Shown here: positions 51,868 through 59,693 of the stretch, piece after piece
Layout: every line of letters begins with the position of its first letter
How positions within the stretch are numbered: position 1 is the first letter of the stretch
Assembly (NCBI RefSeq): GCF_005937885.2
Contig: NZ_CP042176.1
Coordinates: forward strand, 5,017,501 to 5,081,500
From: Bradyrhizobium sp. KBS0727
Lineage (GTDB): Bacteria; Pseudomonadota; Alphaproteobacteria; Rhizobiales; Xanthobacteraceae
Direction of reading: 5' to 3'
DNA: 64,000 bases
Notes under the pieces: model-generated
The model's database searches: none
What the model saw: the letters and a program-made list of their open reading frames with translations, nothing else
Told to the model about the DNA's origin: nothing
Program-made: the position numbers and the translations under genes

Positions 51868-53004
51868 ATGAGACGACGCCGCGTATTGCAACTCGGGCTC
51901 GGCGGGATCGCCGCGCTCGGCGTCCTTCCCCGGATTGGAGCGCAGAGGGCGATGGCTGCTGATGGCCACGAAACATTCGTCTACGTATCGAACGCTGGCA
52001 CGAAGGACATCTATGTCCTCGGCATGAACCGCGAAACCGGTGAGCTCACCATGGTCGAGAATGTGCCGGTGCCCGGCGCGGAGAAGACGTCGCTGGTCAG
52101 CCTGCCGATGGCGCTGGCCCCAAACAAGCGCTTCATCTACGCGCAACTGCGCAGCGAGCCGTATCCGGTGTCGACGTTTTCCATCGACCACACCAATGGG
52201 AAGCTCACACATCTCGACGCGACGCCACTGGTCGATCAGATGGCCTACATCAACGTCGATAAGACTGGCAAACACCTGCTCGGCGCGTCCTATACCAGCG
52301 CCAAGGTGGCAGTCTACCCGATCGACGCGCGCTATATCGTCGAAGACAAGGCGACCCAGATCATCGACACCAAGCCGAAGGCGCATTGCGTCTTCATCGA
52401 CGCCAGCAACAAGCATGTCTATGTGCCGGTGCTCGGGGCCGATTACGTCATGCAGTTCAAGTTCGATGCCAGCACCGGCATGCTGACGCCCAACTATCCG
52501 CCCACAGTCGCCACCAAGGCCGGCGCCGGCCCGCGCCATTTCACCATCCACCCGAACGGCAAACGGGGTTATCTCATCACTGAGACGACCGCGACGATCG
52601 GCACCTATTCGATCGACAAGGACACAGGTACCCTTACCGAGGTGGCATACGTCGACACCGGCGATTACAACCAAAAAGATTCGGCCTTCGCATCCGACAT
52701 CCATATCACGCCGAACGGCAAATTCCTTTATGGCGCCGTGCGCACAACCAGCATGCTGCATGGGTACAAGATCGATCCCGAGAAGGGCACGCTGACCGGG
52801 ATCGGCAAATGGCCGACCGAGAAGACCCCGCGGGGCTTCAACATCGATCCGCGCGGCAAGTTCTTGCTGGCCGTGGGGATGGATTCAGCGAGCCTGACCG
52901 TCCATGCGATCGACCAGGACAGCGGCGAGCTGAAGAACGTCAAGCAATATCCGATGGGCAAGCAGCCGAACTGGGTCGAGATCGTCGATAGGATCCACGA
53001 CTAG
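51868..53004 (+). CDS. Lactonase-family (6-phosphogluconolactonase-like) beta-propeller, probably Tat-exported
   Basis: A 378-residue protein. The N-terminus MRRRRVLQLGLGGIAALGVL has an R-R-R-R run before a hydrophobic stretch, like a twin-arginine signal, with a cleavage site near RAMAADG. The mature part is a seven-bladed propeller of the Lactonase/YkgB family (ETFVYVSNAGTKDIYVLGMN, FTIHPNGKRGYLITETTATI, HITPNGKFLYGAVRTTSMLH, NIDPRGKFLLAVGMDSASLT). The ribosome site TAGGAGGACATC precedes ATG 51868. Cytosolic family members hydrolyse 6-phosphogluconolactone. An exported one would act on other sugar lactones or serve as a binding protein. Confidence 0.85.
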   Translation: MRRRRVLQLGLGGIAALGVLPRIGAQRAMAADGHETFVYVSNAGTKDIYVLGMNRETGELTMVENVPVPGAEKTSLVSLPMALAPNKRFIYAQLRSEPYPVSTFSIDHTNGKLTHLDATPLVDQMAYINVDKTGKHLLGASYTSAKVAVYPIDARYIVEDKATQIIDTKPKAHCVFIDASNKHVYVPVLGADYVMQFKFDASTGMLTPNYPPTVATKAGAGPRHFTIHPNGKRGYLITETTATIGTYSIDKDTGTLTEVAYVDTGDYNQKDSAFASDIHITPNGKFLYGAVRTTSMLHGYKIDPEKGTLTGIGKWPTEKTPRGFNIDPRGKFLLAVGMDSASLTVHAIDQDSGELKNVKQYPMGKQPNWVEIVDRIHD

Positions 53005-53496
53005 CCGGCCGCGCTTGACCCGGCCAGCCGACAGACACGGGGTCAAATCCGGTCACGCACTGACTGCCCGCCTTCTGCGGCAATCGCGATCGAACCAGGT
53101 CTCCAGCCGCGGTCTCCCGAAAACGGGAATATTCGCCAATTAAGCCAGAGACCTTGGGCGACTGAAACCGTCCGCGCTGCTGATTGGCCCGACCCGTGCA
53201 CTCATGGATGATCATGGTCGCTTTGGCCTGAAAACCGGTGCAAAAGCAGACATCGCCGGAGGTCTGAAACGGGTCAAGGTGAGAAGTCCGGGCGTTCAAT
53301 CGGCAAGTCGGCTTTGCCCCCAACTCCGGACATGGCTTTGCACCGCGCAAACTGACGCTTTGTGCCATAACCGGTCATTACCGCAATGCGGCACCGGCTA
53401 CTTAATCACCTCGTCGGCGAGGGCGCCCCCTATACGGTCGCCAAGAACGTATCGCACCTGGTACTGTGAAACGACGGCTGGCCGTTGCTCGTCAAT
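53005..53496. other. Intergenic region with repeat debris
   Basis: About 490 bp between convergent genes. The part 53333-53373 (GGACATGGC, then CACCGCGCAAACTGACGC) matches 56273-56315. GGGTCAAGGTGAGAAGTCCGG near 53275 resembles another common intergenic repeat of the genus, also at about 56217. No gene is supported. Confidence 0.45.
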
Positions 53497-54489
53497 CTAT
53501 TGCGGCGGTGCCACGAAGCGCTTGAATCCGTAGTGATCGAGAATTTTGAATGCGTCGTCTGAGGTGACGAATGCAAACCACGCCCGCGCAGCCTCGGGAT
53601 GAGGCGCGTCGGGCACCATCGCGGCACTGTAGTGGGCGATCACGTTCTGCTCGGGTGGGATATCGACGTGACCGATTGGATTGCCGATCTCTTCCTGGAA
53701 GATCGCCTCCGATTTCCAGGTCACTCCGGCCTCGACCAGGTGTTGCATCAGAAACAAAGGCGTCTGGCGATGGTGGATACGGGTCAACACCGCTTCGCCA
53801 TCTCTCACCTTCTTGCCGTAGACCACCTCGGCGAGCGCCTCACCGCCGGCCTTCACCAAAGACGCTCTTATCTGCCGCGCAACTCCTTCAAATTCCGGAT
53901 TCGGCATGGCAAGCGCCAATCCGGGTTGGCCGAGATCTGCCAACTTGCCGATCCGCGCCGGATTGCCGGTGGGCACCATGATCGTCAAGTCATTGGTTGC
54001 GAAGGTGACGACCGGCGCAACCAGTCGGCCGCTTTGCAAGAGCTCGTTGCTGGCAGCAAGTTCAGCCATATAAACGTCTGGTTTCACCGTCCACGTCATG
54101 TTGCCCGAGGTCACCGTGCCGCCGGCCGCCATCTGTTTGAGCAGCAGGCCCGGCGGCAACGTCTCGTAGAAGACATGGCCGCGATATTGCGGGTAGGCAT
54201 CGCCGAAGGCCTTCACCATCAGCCCCAGGGCAAAGAAATAATTGCCTGACGCGAACAGCACGAGTTGCGGGTTATCGAGATTGCCGTGAAAGTCGGCGAG
54301 CACATCGGCCGGAGCTACCGTGAACTCAAGCCCGCGGTCGCTCACGTCGCTGCTGTCCCCCCGCTGCCACGGCGGGTAAATCGCCTCAACGGCCTTGAGG
54401 CGATCCGCCGGTGTCGCTTGCGCGCATGCGAACTGTGCGGCGAGCGAAGTCGTCAACACAATTGAAAGGGCGAACAGCAGTCGCGACAT
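53497..54489 (-). CDS. Periplasmic solute-binding protein (ModA/AcfC-like)
   Basis: A 330-residue exported protein with signal peptide MSRLLFALSIVLTTSLAAQF, cleaved after ACAQA. The two-lobe type-II binding fold is seen in LVLFASGNYFFALGLMVKAF, YAETLPPG-like VFYETLPPGLLLKQMAAGGT and NDLTIMVPTGNPARIGKLAD, then EEIGNPIGHVDIPPEQNVIA. The last pattern is that of molybdate/tungstate- or sulfate-type binding proteins and of the AcfC group. There is no permease or ATPase nearby, so it is an orphan that may use another importer or act as a sensor. Confidence 0.8.
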   Translation of the reverse strand: MSRLLFALSIVLTTSLAAQFACAQATPADRLKAVEAIYPPWQRGDSSDVSDRGLEFTVAPADVLADFHGNLDNPQLVLFASGNYFFALGLMVKAFGDAYPQYRGHVFYETLPPGLLLKQMAAGGTVTSGNMTWTVKPDVYMAELAASNELLQSGRLVAPVVTFATNDLTIMVPTGNPARIGKLADLGQPGLALAMPNPEFEGVARQIRASLVKAGGEALAEVVYGKKVRDGEAVLTRIHHRQTPLFLMQHLVEAGVTWKSEAIFQEEIGNPIGHVDIPPEQNVIAHYSAAMVPDAPHPEAARAWFAFVTSDDAFKILDHYGFKRFVAPPQ

Positions 54490-54707
54490 TTCATCACCTT
54501 TGGGCTCACCGGGAGTACGCGAAGCACTTGCCTCCGGTGCTCGGCTAGGAGAATAGCAGATCGACGATGTGACAGCAGCCTGCTGCAGTGCGGAATTTCA
54601 GCCGTTTCCCCGGGCGGGTTTAGGTCTCCTAATGGGATGGTCCGGCCGTGCTCCTGCCCCGCCAGCAAGCGAAGTTGGCAAGGGGCGCCACAGACAAGGA
54701 GCACGCC

Positions 54708-55772
54708 ATGTCTGAGACACCCAATACCGCACTCGCCGTGATCGGCATCGATATTGGCAAGAACTCGTTCCACGTCGTGGGCCACGACGCGCGCGGCGCC
54801 ATCGTGCTGCGGCAAAAGTGGTCGCGTGGCCAAGTGGAAGCGCGGCTCGCCAATATACCGCCCTGCCTGATCGGCATGGAAGCCTGCGTCGGCGCACATC
54901 ACCTGAGCCGCAAACTCGCATCGCTTGGTCACGATACCAGGTTGATGCCGGCCAAATATGTTCGTCCCTATAGCAAGGGACAGAAGAACGACTTCAACGA
55001 TGCCGAAGCGATTGCCGAAGCCGTGCAGCGCCCGACGATGAAGTTCGTGGCGACCAAGACCGCGGAGCAACTCGATCTGCAGGCGCTGCATCGGGTGCGC
55101 GAACGGCTGGTGTCACAACGCATCGGCATCATCAACCAGATTCGCGCCTTCATGCTGGAACGCGGAATCGCCGTGCGCCAGGGTATCGGCTTCCTGCGCA
55201 CGGAACTGCCCACCATCCTTGCGACGCGCACCGATGCCCTGTCACCACGCATGTTGCGTGTCATCGAGGAGTTGGCAGGCGACTGGCGCCGGTTGGATCA
55301 GCGTATCGATGGCCTATCCGGCGAGATCGAAGCCCTGGCCCGTCAAGATCAGGCATGTTCGCGCCTGATGACGGTGCCCGGCATCGGGCCGATCATCTCC
55401 AGCGCCATGGTGGCTGCGATCGGCACTGGAGATGTATTCTCCAAAGGCCGCGACTTCGGCGCCTGGCTCGGACTGGTGCCCAAGCAGATCTCGACCGGAG
55501 ACCGCACGATCCTCGGCAAAATCTCCAGACGCGGCAATCGCTACCTCCGCGTTCTGTTTGTGCAGGCGGCATGGGTTGTGCTGGTCAGGATCAAGAACTG
55601 GGAACGTTACGGGCTCAAATCCTGGATCGAAGCCGCCAAGAGGCGGTTGCACCACAACGTGCTCGCGATCGCGCTCGCCAACAAGCTTGCCCGCATCGCC
55701 TGGGCGGTGCTGGCTAAGGGACGCGCCTTCGAGCTGACGAGGACCGACGAGACAAGCGTCCGACCCGCCTGA
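54708..55772 (+). CDS. IS110/IS1111-type transposase
   Basis: A 354-residue transposase, MSETPNTALAVIGIDIGKNS at 54708 (an upstream in-frame start at 54648 lies in the element's leader). The RuvC-like DEDD part is IGIDIGKNSFHVVGHD and GQKNDFNDAEAIAEAVQRP. The C-terminal Transposase_20 domain is MTVPGIGPIISSAMVAAIGT to LGLVPKQISTGDRTILGKIS, then RGNRYLRVLFVQAA. The element's leader just upstream contains an 8-bp inverted repeat, GTGCTCCT at 54648 and AGGAGCAC at 54697. The exact ends were not found. The frame is intact. Confidence 0.92.
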   Translation: MSETPNTALAVIGIDIGKNSFHVVGHDARGAIVLRQKWSRGQVEARLANIPPCLIGMEACVGAHHLSRKLASLGHDTRLMPAKYVRPYSKGQKNDFNDAEAIAEAVQRPTMKFVATKTAEQLDLQALHRVRERLVSQRIGIINQIRAFMLERGIAVRQGIGFLRTELPTILATRTDALSPRMLRVIEELAGDWRRLDQRIDGLSGEIEALARQDQACSRLMTVPGIGPIISSAMVAAIGTGDVFSKGRDFGAWLGLVPKQISTGDRTILGKISRRGNRYLRVLFVQAAWVVLVRIKNWERYGLKSWIEAAKRRLHHNVLAIALANKLARIAWAVLAKGRAFELTRTDETSVRPA

Positions 55773-56318
55773 TCCTCGCGCCGTGCTCGGCTCGGTCAAG
55801 GCGCAGCCTGGCGACGCCAGAGCCCGCCGCAAGTCAGGCGCGACGGCCGGCCTTGACCGCCCCTGCGCGCGACGCGATCGACGTTCTGCAAGGTCGGGAC
55901 GAAGGAACGGCCCCTGGCTCGAACAAAGGAACTCAGCAATTTGAGGAGCAAGCGATGACGTAACCTATCAACAGCTTCCAGCCGAGGTCTGCGAGAGGAT
56001 GAGACGAGATGGAGGTTCGGTCTTCCGAGCGCGTGCGAACACTGGTGACCCGAATGGCCCGATCGAGGCCTGTCCGCTAACGAGAACGTACGCGCGCTGA
56101 TATCCATGATGGCCCGGAGCACCACACGCTCCGATCAGAGGCCGGATACATTGATGCAAGACCGCTCATCGCCAGCTCGACCAAATCTTCTTGCAACGCG
56201 CGGCCGGACCATACATTTGGGTCAAAATGCGAAATACTCGCCCGGAGCACATGTCTTCCGGGTTACCACTTACAACGGACATGCCGCTGCACCGCAATAA
56301 CTGACGCTATGTGCCATG
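55773..56318. other. Non-coding region between two IS110/IS1111-type elements
   Basis: It includes the right end of the first element and repeat debris: 56217-56315 (TGGGTCAAAATGCGAAATAC, then CGGACATGCCGCTGCACCGC) matches about 53275-53373. No protein frame is supported. Confidence 0.45.
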
Positions 56319-57696
56319 TGTGGACGGCTCCGGGTTGACAAGGAGAATCTTCACGTCGCAGGCTTGGTCGGTGCTGCCATGTGTTCGGCCTTTAGGTGCG
56401 GTTCACATGACCGCTGGCCATAATGCCCTCCGCGGATCAGGTCCCGGTCAAAAGCACGCAACACGCATTCGACGATGCGGTGGCACAAGTGGGTTGTCCT
56501 GATCGCCGGATCGACCGGCTCTGCATTACGTGCTGTTCGCCCTCCCAACCTTCACATCGCGCCGGTTGCCCGGCGCGATCTCGTTTACCGGGCAAGTGCC
56601 GCGGGTTGTTTGTAACGCTCGCCCTTGGCCATCATAGCCCAGGCCATCCGCGCAATCTTGTTGGCAAGCGCAATGGCGGCAACCTTGGTCGGGCGCCGAC
56701 CTAACAAGGCCGTGAGCCAGGGCCGATGCCCGGTGCCGTGGATCTTGGCATAGCGGATGACGGCAAGTGCTCCGGCCACGAACAGGCCGCGCAGATAACG
56801 GTCCCCCTGTTTAGTGATGCTGCCGAGCCGCTCCTTACCCCCACTTGAGTGCTGTTTGGGAACGAGCCCAATCCAGGCCGAGAAGTTACGTCCTGATCGG
56901 AAGGTCCTGGGGTCAGCAACACCCGCGACCAAGGCGGTCGCCAGCATCGACCCGACCCCGGGAATGTAATGAAGGCGCTTGCTTGTTTGGTTAGACCGGT
57001 GCCAGGCCATGATCATCCGATCGAACTCCAAGATCTGCTTCTTGAGACTGAGCAGTTGAGTACCGAGTGCGGCAAGGCACGCACGGGCAACCTCAGACAC
57101 CCGCTGGTCGCTCGGGTCGGCAACAATCTGCAGCAGTTCCGTAACCCCTTTCCGCCCGACCGGGGCGACAATGCCGAACTCGGCGAGATGCGCCCGGATC
57201 GAATTAATCACTGCGGTTTGCTGCCGGATGAACAGATGACGGGTGCGGTGAAGCATCAGGCAGCTCTGCTGCTCAGGTGTCTTTGTTGGCACGAACCGCA
57301 TGTTGGCTCTGCTGACCGCCTCGCAAATCGCTTCTGCGTCAGCCATGTCGTTCTTCTGCCGTTTGACGTAGGGCTTGACGTAAGCCGGCGGCATCAATCG
57401 CACGGTATGGCCCAGTGCCTGCAGTTCGCGCGACCAATGGTGAGACGAGGCGCAGGCCTCGATGCCAACCAGGCATGGTGGCAGCTTCTCAAAGAACGCT
57501 AGTACGTGGCGACACTTCAACTGGCGGCGGATGACCACCTGGCCACCAGCGTCAACTCCGTGGACTTGGAAAACCGACTTGGCGATGTCGAAACCGATTG
57601 TCGTAACCGTCTGCATGGCTCGCTCCTCTGAATCGTGGGAGCCTTAACAGCCCCCACATCCATGGCACTCTCGTGCCGGTGGAGGAGCCGTCCACA
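56319..57696 (-). mobile_element. IS1111-group insertion sequence
   Basis: A 13-bp inverted repeat, TGTGGACGGCTCC at 56319-56331 and its exact complement at 57684-57696, encloses the transposase gene. IS1111-group elements have subterminal repeats of this kind, so the true ends should lie a few bases outside. No target duplication is expected or seen. Confidence 0.75.
56585..57616 (-). CDS. IS1111-group (IS110 family) transposase
   Basis: A 343-residue transposase, MQTVTTIGFDIAKSVFQVHG at 57616. The RuvC-like DEDD domain includes GFDIAKSVFQVHGVD and RQKNDMADAEAICEAVSRAN. The Transposase_20 domain is IPGVGSMLATALVAGVADPR to WIGLVPKQHSSGGKERLGSI. It differs from the protein at 54708-55772 in sequence but shares the same domain plan. 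The 253 bp between its stop and the left inverted repeat (56332-56584) is non-coding and may encode the guide RNA. Confidence 0.92.
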   Translation of the reverse strand: MQTVTTIGFDIAKSVFQVHGVDAGGQVVIRRQLKCRHVLAFFEKLPPCLVGIEACASSHHWSRELQALGHTVRLMPPAYVKPYVKRQKNDMADAEAICEAVSRANMRFVPTKTPEQQSCLMLHRTRHLFIRQQTAVINSIRAHLAEFGIVAPVGRKGVTELLQIVADPSDQRVSEVARACLAALGTQLLSLKKQILEFDRMIMAWHRSNQTSKRLHYIPGVGSMLATALVAGVADPRTFRSGRNFSAWIGLVPKQHSSGGKERLGSITKQGDRYLRGLFVAGALAVIRYAKIHGTGHRPWLTALLGRRPTKVAAIALANKIARMAWAMMAKGERYKQPAALAR

Positions 57697-57748
57697 GCAT
57701 CAATAGCGGAAGTGGCCCGCTGCGCAAACCAAACGTTTCAAAGTTCCT

Positions 57749-58513
57749 TCAGTGTCCCAGCACCCCTTTCAGTCCCGTATAAATCGACCCTCCGGCCGTT
57801 GCCACGAGTCCCGCGAGCGGACCGATCGTTTTCATGAGTTCCTGTATTCGCCGCGCGCGCCGGCGCATGACATCCGGCCCATGCTGGCCCAACATCCGCG
57901 CCAGCCGAACCGCCGTGGCGCTCGGGCGGCCCGAGGCTGTCATCGTAGTCGGCAGTAAACGCAGAATGAGCGTCGCCAGCAGATTTCCTGTCACGTACGC
58001 CAGCACGATGCTGAGCGCATATTCGATCGCCTCGCGCCATTCGCGGGCCGTGTCGGGTAGGATCGGTACCTTGTCGATATATCCGACAACGGCGAGCATG
58101 CCGGTCACGCTGATGAATGCGGTCGCGATTCCCAAAGCGACCGCCCCCCTAAGTCCGATCTTGTTGACACCGTAGAGCATCATCCCGAACGGAATCGGGA
58201 TGAGTACCGAAGCAACACGCAGGTAGACCGCTGAAATGTCCAGCAGGACCGTGACGACGAAGTGCGCGGCAAGCAACAGCAGGAACGGGATCAGGATATA
58301 AAGCGCAGCGTGCCGCAGAACGAAGCGGACCGGGCGGTCGAAAAATGCGAGCTGCGTATTTATCCGGTCCAGCTCAAGCTGGAGTTGATCAAGCTCCGTC
58401 ACGAGTTGCTGAGTTTCGATCGCGATCGGCCGCACGACGCGGAGATCCCGGCCGCAATGTCTGCAAACGAGAGCTTCGTCCTTGATCGTCTCGGCGCAGA
58501 AAGGGCATTCCAT
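57749..58513 (-). CDS. Zinc-ribbon membrane protein
   Basis: A 254-residue protein. The start MECPFCAETIKDEALVCRHC at 58513 opens with a zinc ribbon (Cys3, Cys6, Cys17, Cys20). Residues about 30-60 form a short coiled coil (IETQQLVTELDQLQLELDRI). About four membrane segments follow (LYILIPFLLLLAAHFVVTVL, RVASVLIPIPFGMMLYGV, GAVALGIATAFISVTGMLAV, IVLAYVTGNLLATLILRLL), then a soluble helical end. It lies 44 bp after another zinc-ribbon gene on the same strand. The layout suggests a small cytoplasmic metal-binding head on a membrane anchor. The function is unknown. Confidence 0.75.
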   Translation of the reverse strand: MECPFCAETIKDEALVCRHCGRDLRVVRPIAIETQQLVTELDQLQLELDRINTQLAFFDRPVRFVLRHAALYILIPFLLLLAAHFVVTVLLDISAVYLRVASVLIPIPFGMMLYGVNKIGLRGAVALGIATAFISVTGMLAVVGYIDKVPILPDTAREWREAIEYALSIVLAYVTGNLLATLILRLLPTTMTASGRPSATAVRLARMLGQHGPDVMRRRARRIQELMKTIGPLAGLVATAGGSIYTGLKGVLGH

Positions 58514-58557
58514 CGGGCAGCCAGTCAGTAAGAGGTCGCAAAAGCCGGGCGCAACTT

Positions 58558-58758
58558 TCAGGCGTTCGTCGGCTGCCGATGAGACTTGAGCCGTGCCTTT
58601 GCCTCGACGAGCTCCGCACGCAAGCGGTCTCTTTTCTGCGATAGTGCCTGATGTTCGGCGGCCAGCGCCGAAGGAACGGCCGTATCGCGACCGCATGCCG
58701 GACAGACGAGCGCGCACTCGTCCTTTTCCGTTTTGCAGAAGAAGCATATTTCCGGCAT
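58558..58758 (-). CDS. Small zinc-ribbon coiled-coil protein
   Basis: A 66-residue protein: zinc ribbon Cys5, Cys8, Cys19, Cys22 (ICFFCKTEKDECALVCPACG), then a helix (LAAEHQALSQKRDRLRAELV, EAKARLKSHR) likely to form a coiled coil. It resembles the first 60 residues of the protein encoded just downstream (57749-58513), as if the head of that protein had been made into a separate gene. The start ATG 58758 lies 10 bases from a (CTAT)17 microsatellite, so its ribosome site is poor (AAAGTCAGGC only). Expression may depend on repeat number. Confidence 0.7.
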   Translation of the reverse strand: MPEICFFCKTEKDECALVCPACGRDTAVPSALAAEHQALSQKRDRLRAELVEAKARLKSHRQPTNA

Positions 58759-58767
58759 GCCTGACTT

Positions 58768-58836
<69 letters not shown>

Positions 58837-58905
58837 GGCGTTTTCGAGCGAAGTGGACACCGGTTCGCGTGACGAAAACGCGTCAAAACAAAATCTTAGG
58901 GTGCG
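58837..58905. repeat. Dispersed intergenic repeat of Bradyrhizobium type
   Basis: GGCGTTTTCGAGCGAAGTGG, then ACACCGGTTCGCGTGACGAA and AACGCGTCAAAACAAAATCT. I recall near-identical copies (GCGTTTTCGAGCGAAGTGG...) spread between genes of many Bradyrhizobium genomes. It contains an inverted pair, GCGTTTTC / GAAAACGC. It touches the (CTAT)17 tract on one side and the stop of the next gene on the other. Confidence 0.6.
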
Positions 58906-59366
58906 ACGATGAGCAAAAACGTAGTCACGGTGCGCCGTCCCTCCGAATCGTGGATTTCCACGCGGACAAGATGTTCGCCCGGCGGGGCTTCCGCGTCCGG
59001 AATTTCGATGCCGGTTGACTGAGCGTAAGGCCTCACTCTTAAAGTCAAGTCGATGTTTGGCTGCTTCAGGTAGGTCACGCGAAGCGAGTCCAAATCAATT
59101 TTGGCGCCGCCAAAACCCCGGAATTTAAGCTGCAGACGAAGCGGCGAACGCAACTCGCCGTTATCCGAGTCGGAAAGATCGATGCGTGGTCCGCGTGTAA
59201 CCCCGCGGGCCGCAAAGACGTCCTTTGGCGTGGGAAGCTGGGCCTCTTCCGGTGTGATCAGCACCACGCCTGCTCTGGCGTCAGGCGGCTGTGCCGTCAA
59301 CATGAATGCTGCCAATAGTCCGGCGCAAAGGACTTTCAACGTGGATATGGCCCTGGGTCCGCACAT
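58896..59366 (-). CDS. Exported hypothetical protein
   Basis: A 156-residue protein. The ATG at 59366 (MCGPRAISTLKVLCAGLLAA) starts a signal peptide cleaved near PPDARAG; AGGA lies upstream. The mature part has VVLITPEEAQLPTPKDVFAA, a RGPRIDLSDSDNGELRSPLR segment and a beta-sandwich-like C-terminal domain (IDLTLRVRPYAQSTGIEIPD, AEAPPGEHLVRVEIHDSEGR, TVTTFLLIVAP). It reads like a periplasmic beta-sandwich of unknown function. It is on the same strand as the caspase-like genes upstream and the zinc-ribbon genes downstream. Confidence 0.65.
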   Translation of the reverse strand: MCGPRAISTLKVLCAGLLAAFMLTAQPPDARAGVVLITPEEAQLPTPKDVFAARGVTRGPRIDLSDSDNGELRSPLRLQLKFRGFGGAKIDLDSLRVTYLKQPNIDLTLRVRPYAQSTGIEIPDAEAPPGEHLVRVEIHDSEGRRTVTTFLLIVAP

Positions 59367-59693
59367 AAATAATCCTGCTGCAGCAATGAATATACATGTC
59401 AATGTTCTCAATGGGCTTTCGCCCTCGCATGTCGAGCCTGCAACCATTGGAACGACACCCAATCCGCATTGTCACTTTCGAGGCCTGCTCAGGCTTCACT
59501 CACATTACGGCCCGCCGAATTGCTCAACCGCTAAAGCGGCCTTTGTCACGGCTCCAGCCCTGCCAGTTACTCGGCCGAACCGCTCGTCAGCTACCAGATC
59601 AATCGACAACTCTCTGGGTGGAATCTTCCTCCGCTAGTGATCCGCGCCTTTGGGGCGCACTGCCAACAGGCGACATATTCACAGGCTGGCTCC
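59367..59693. other. Intergenic stretch without a supported gene
   Basis: About 330 bp between the exported protein and the caspase-like gene. Nothing beyond the expected promoter was seen. Short frames read as random sequence. Confidence 0.35.
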
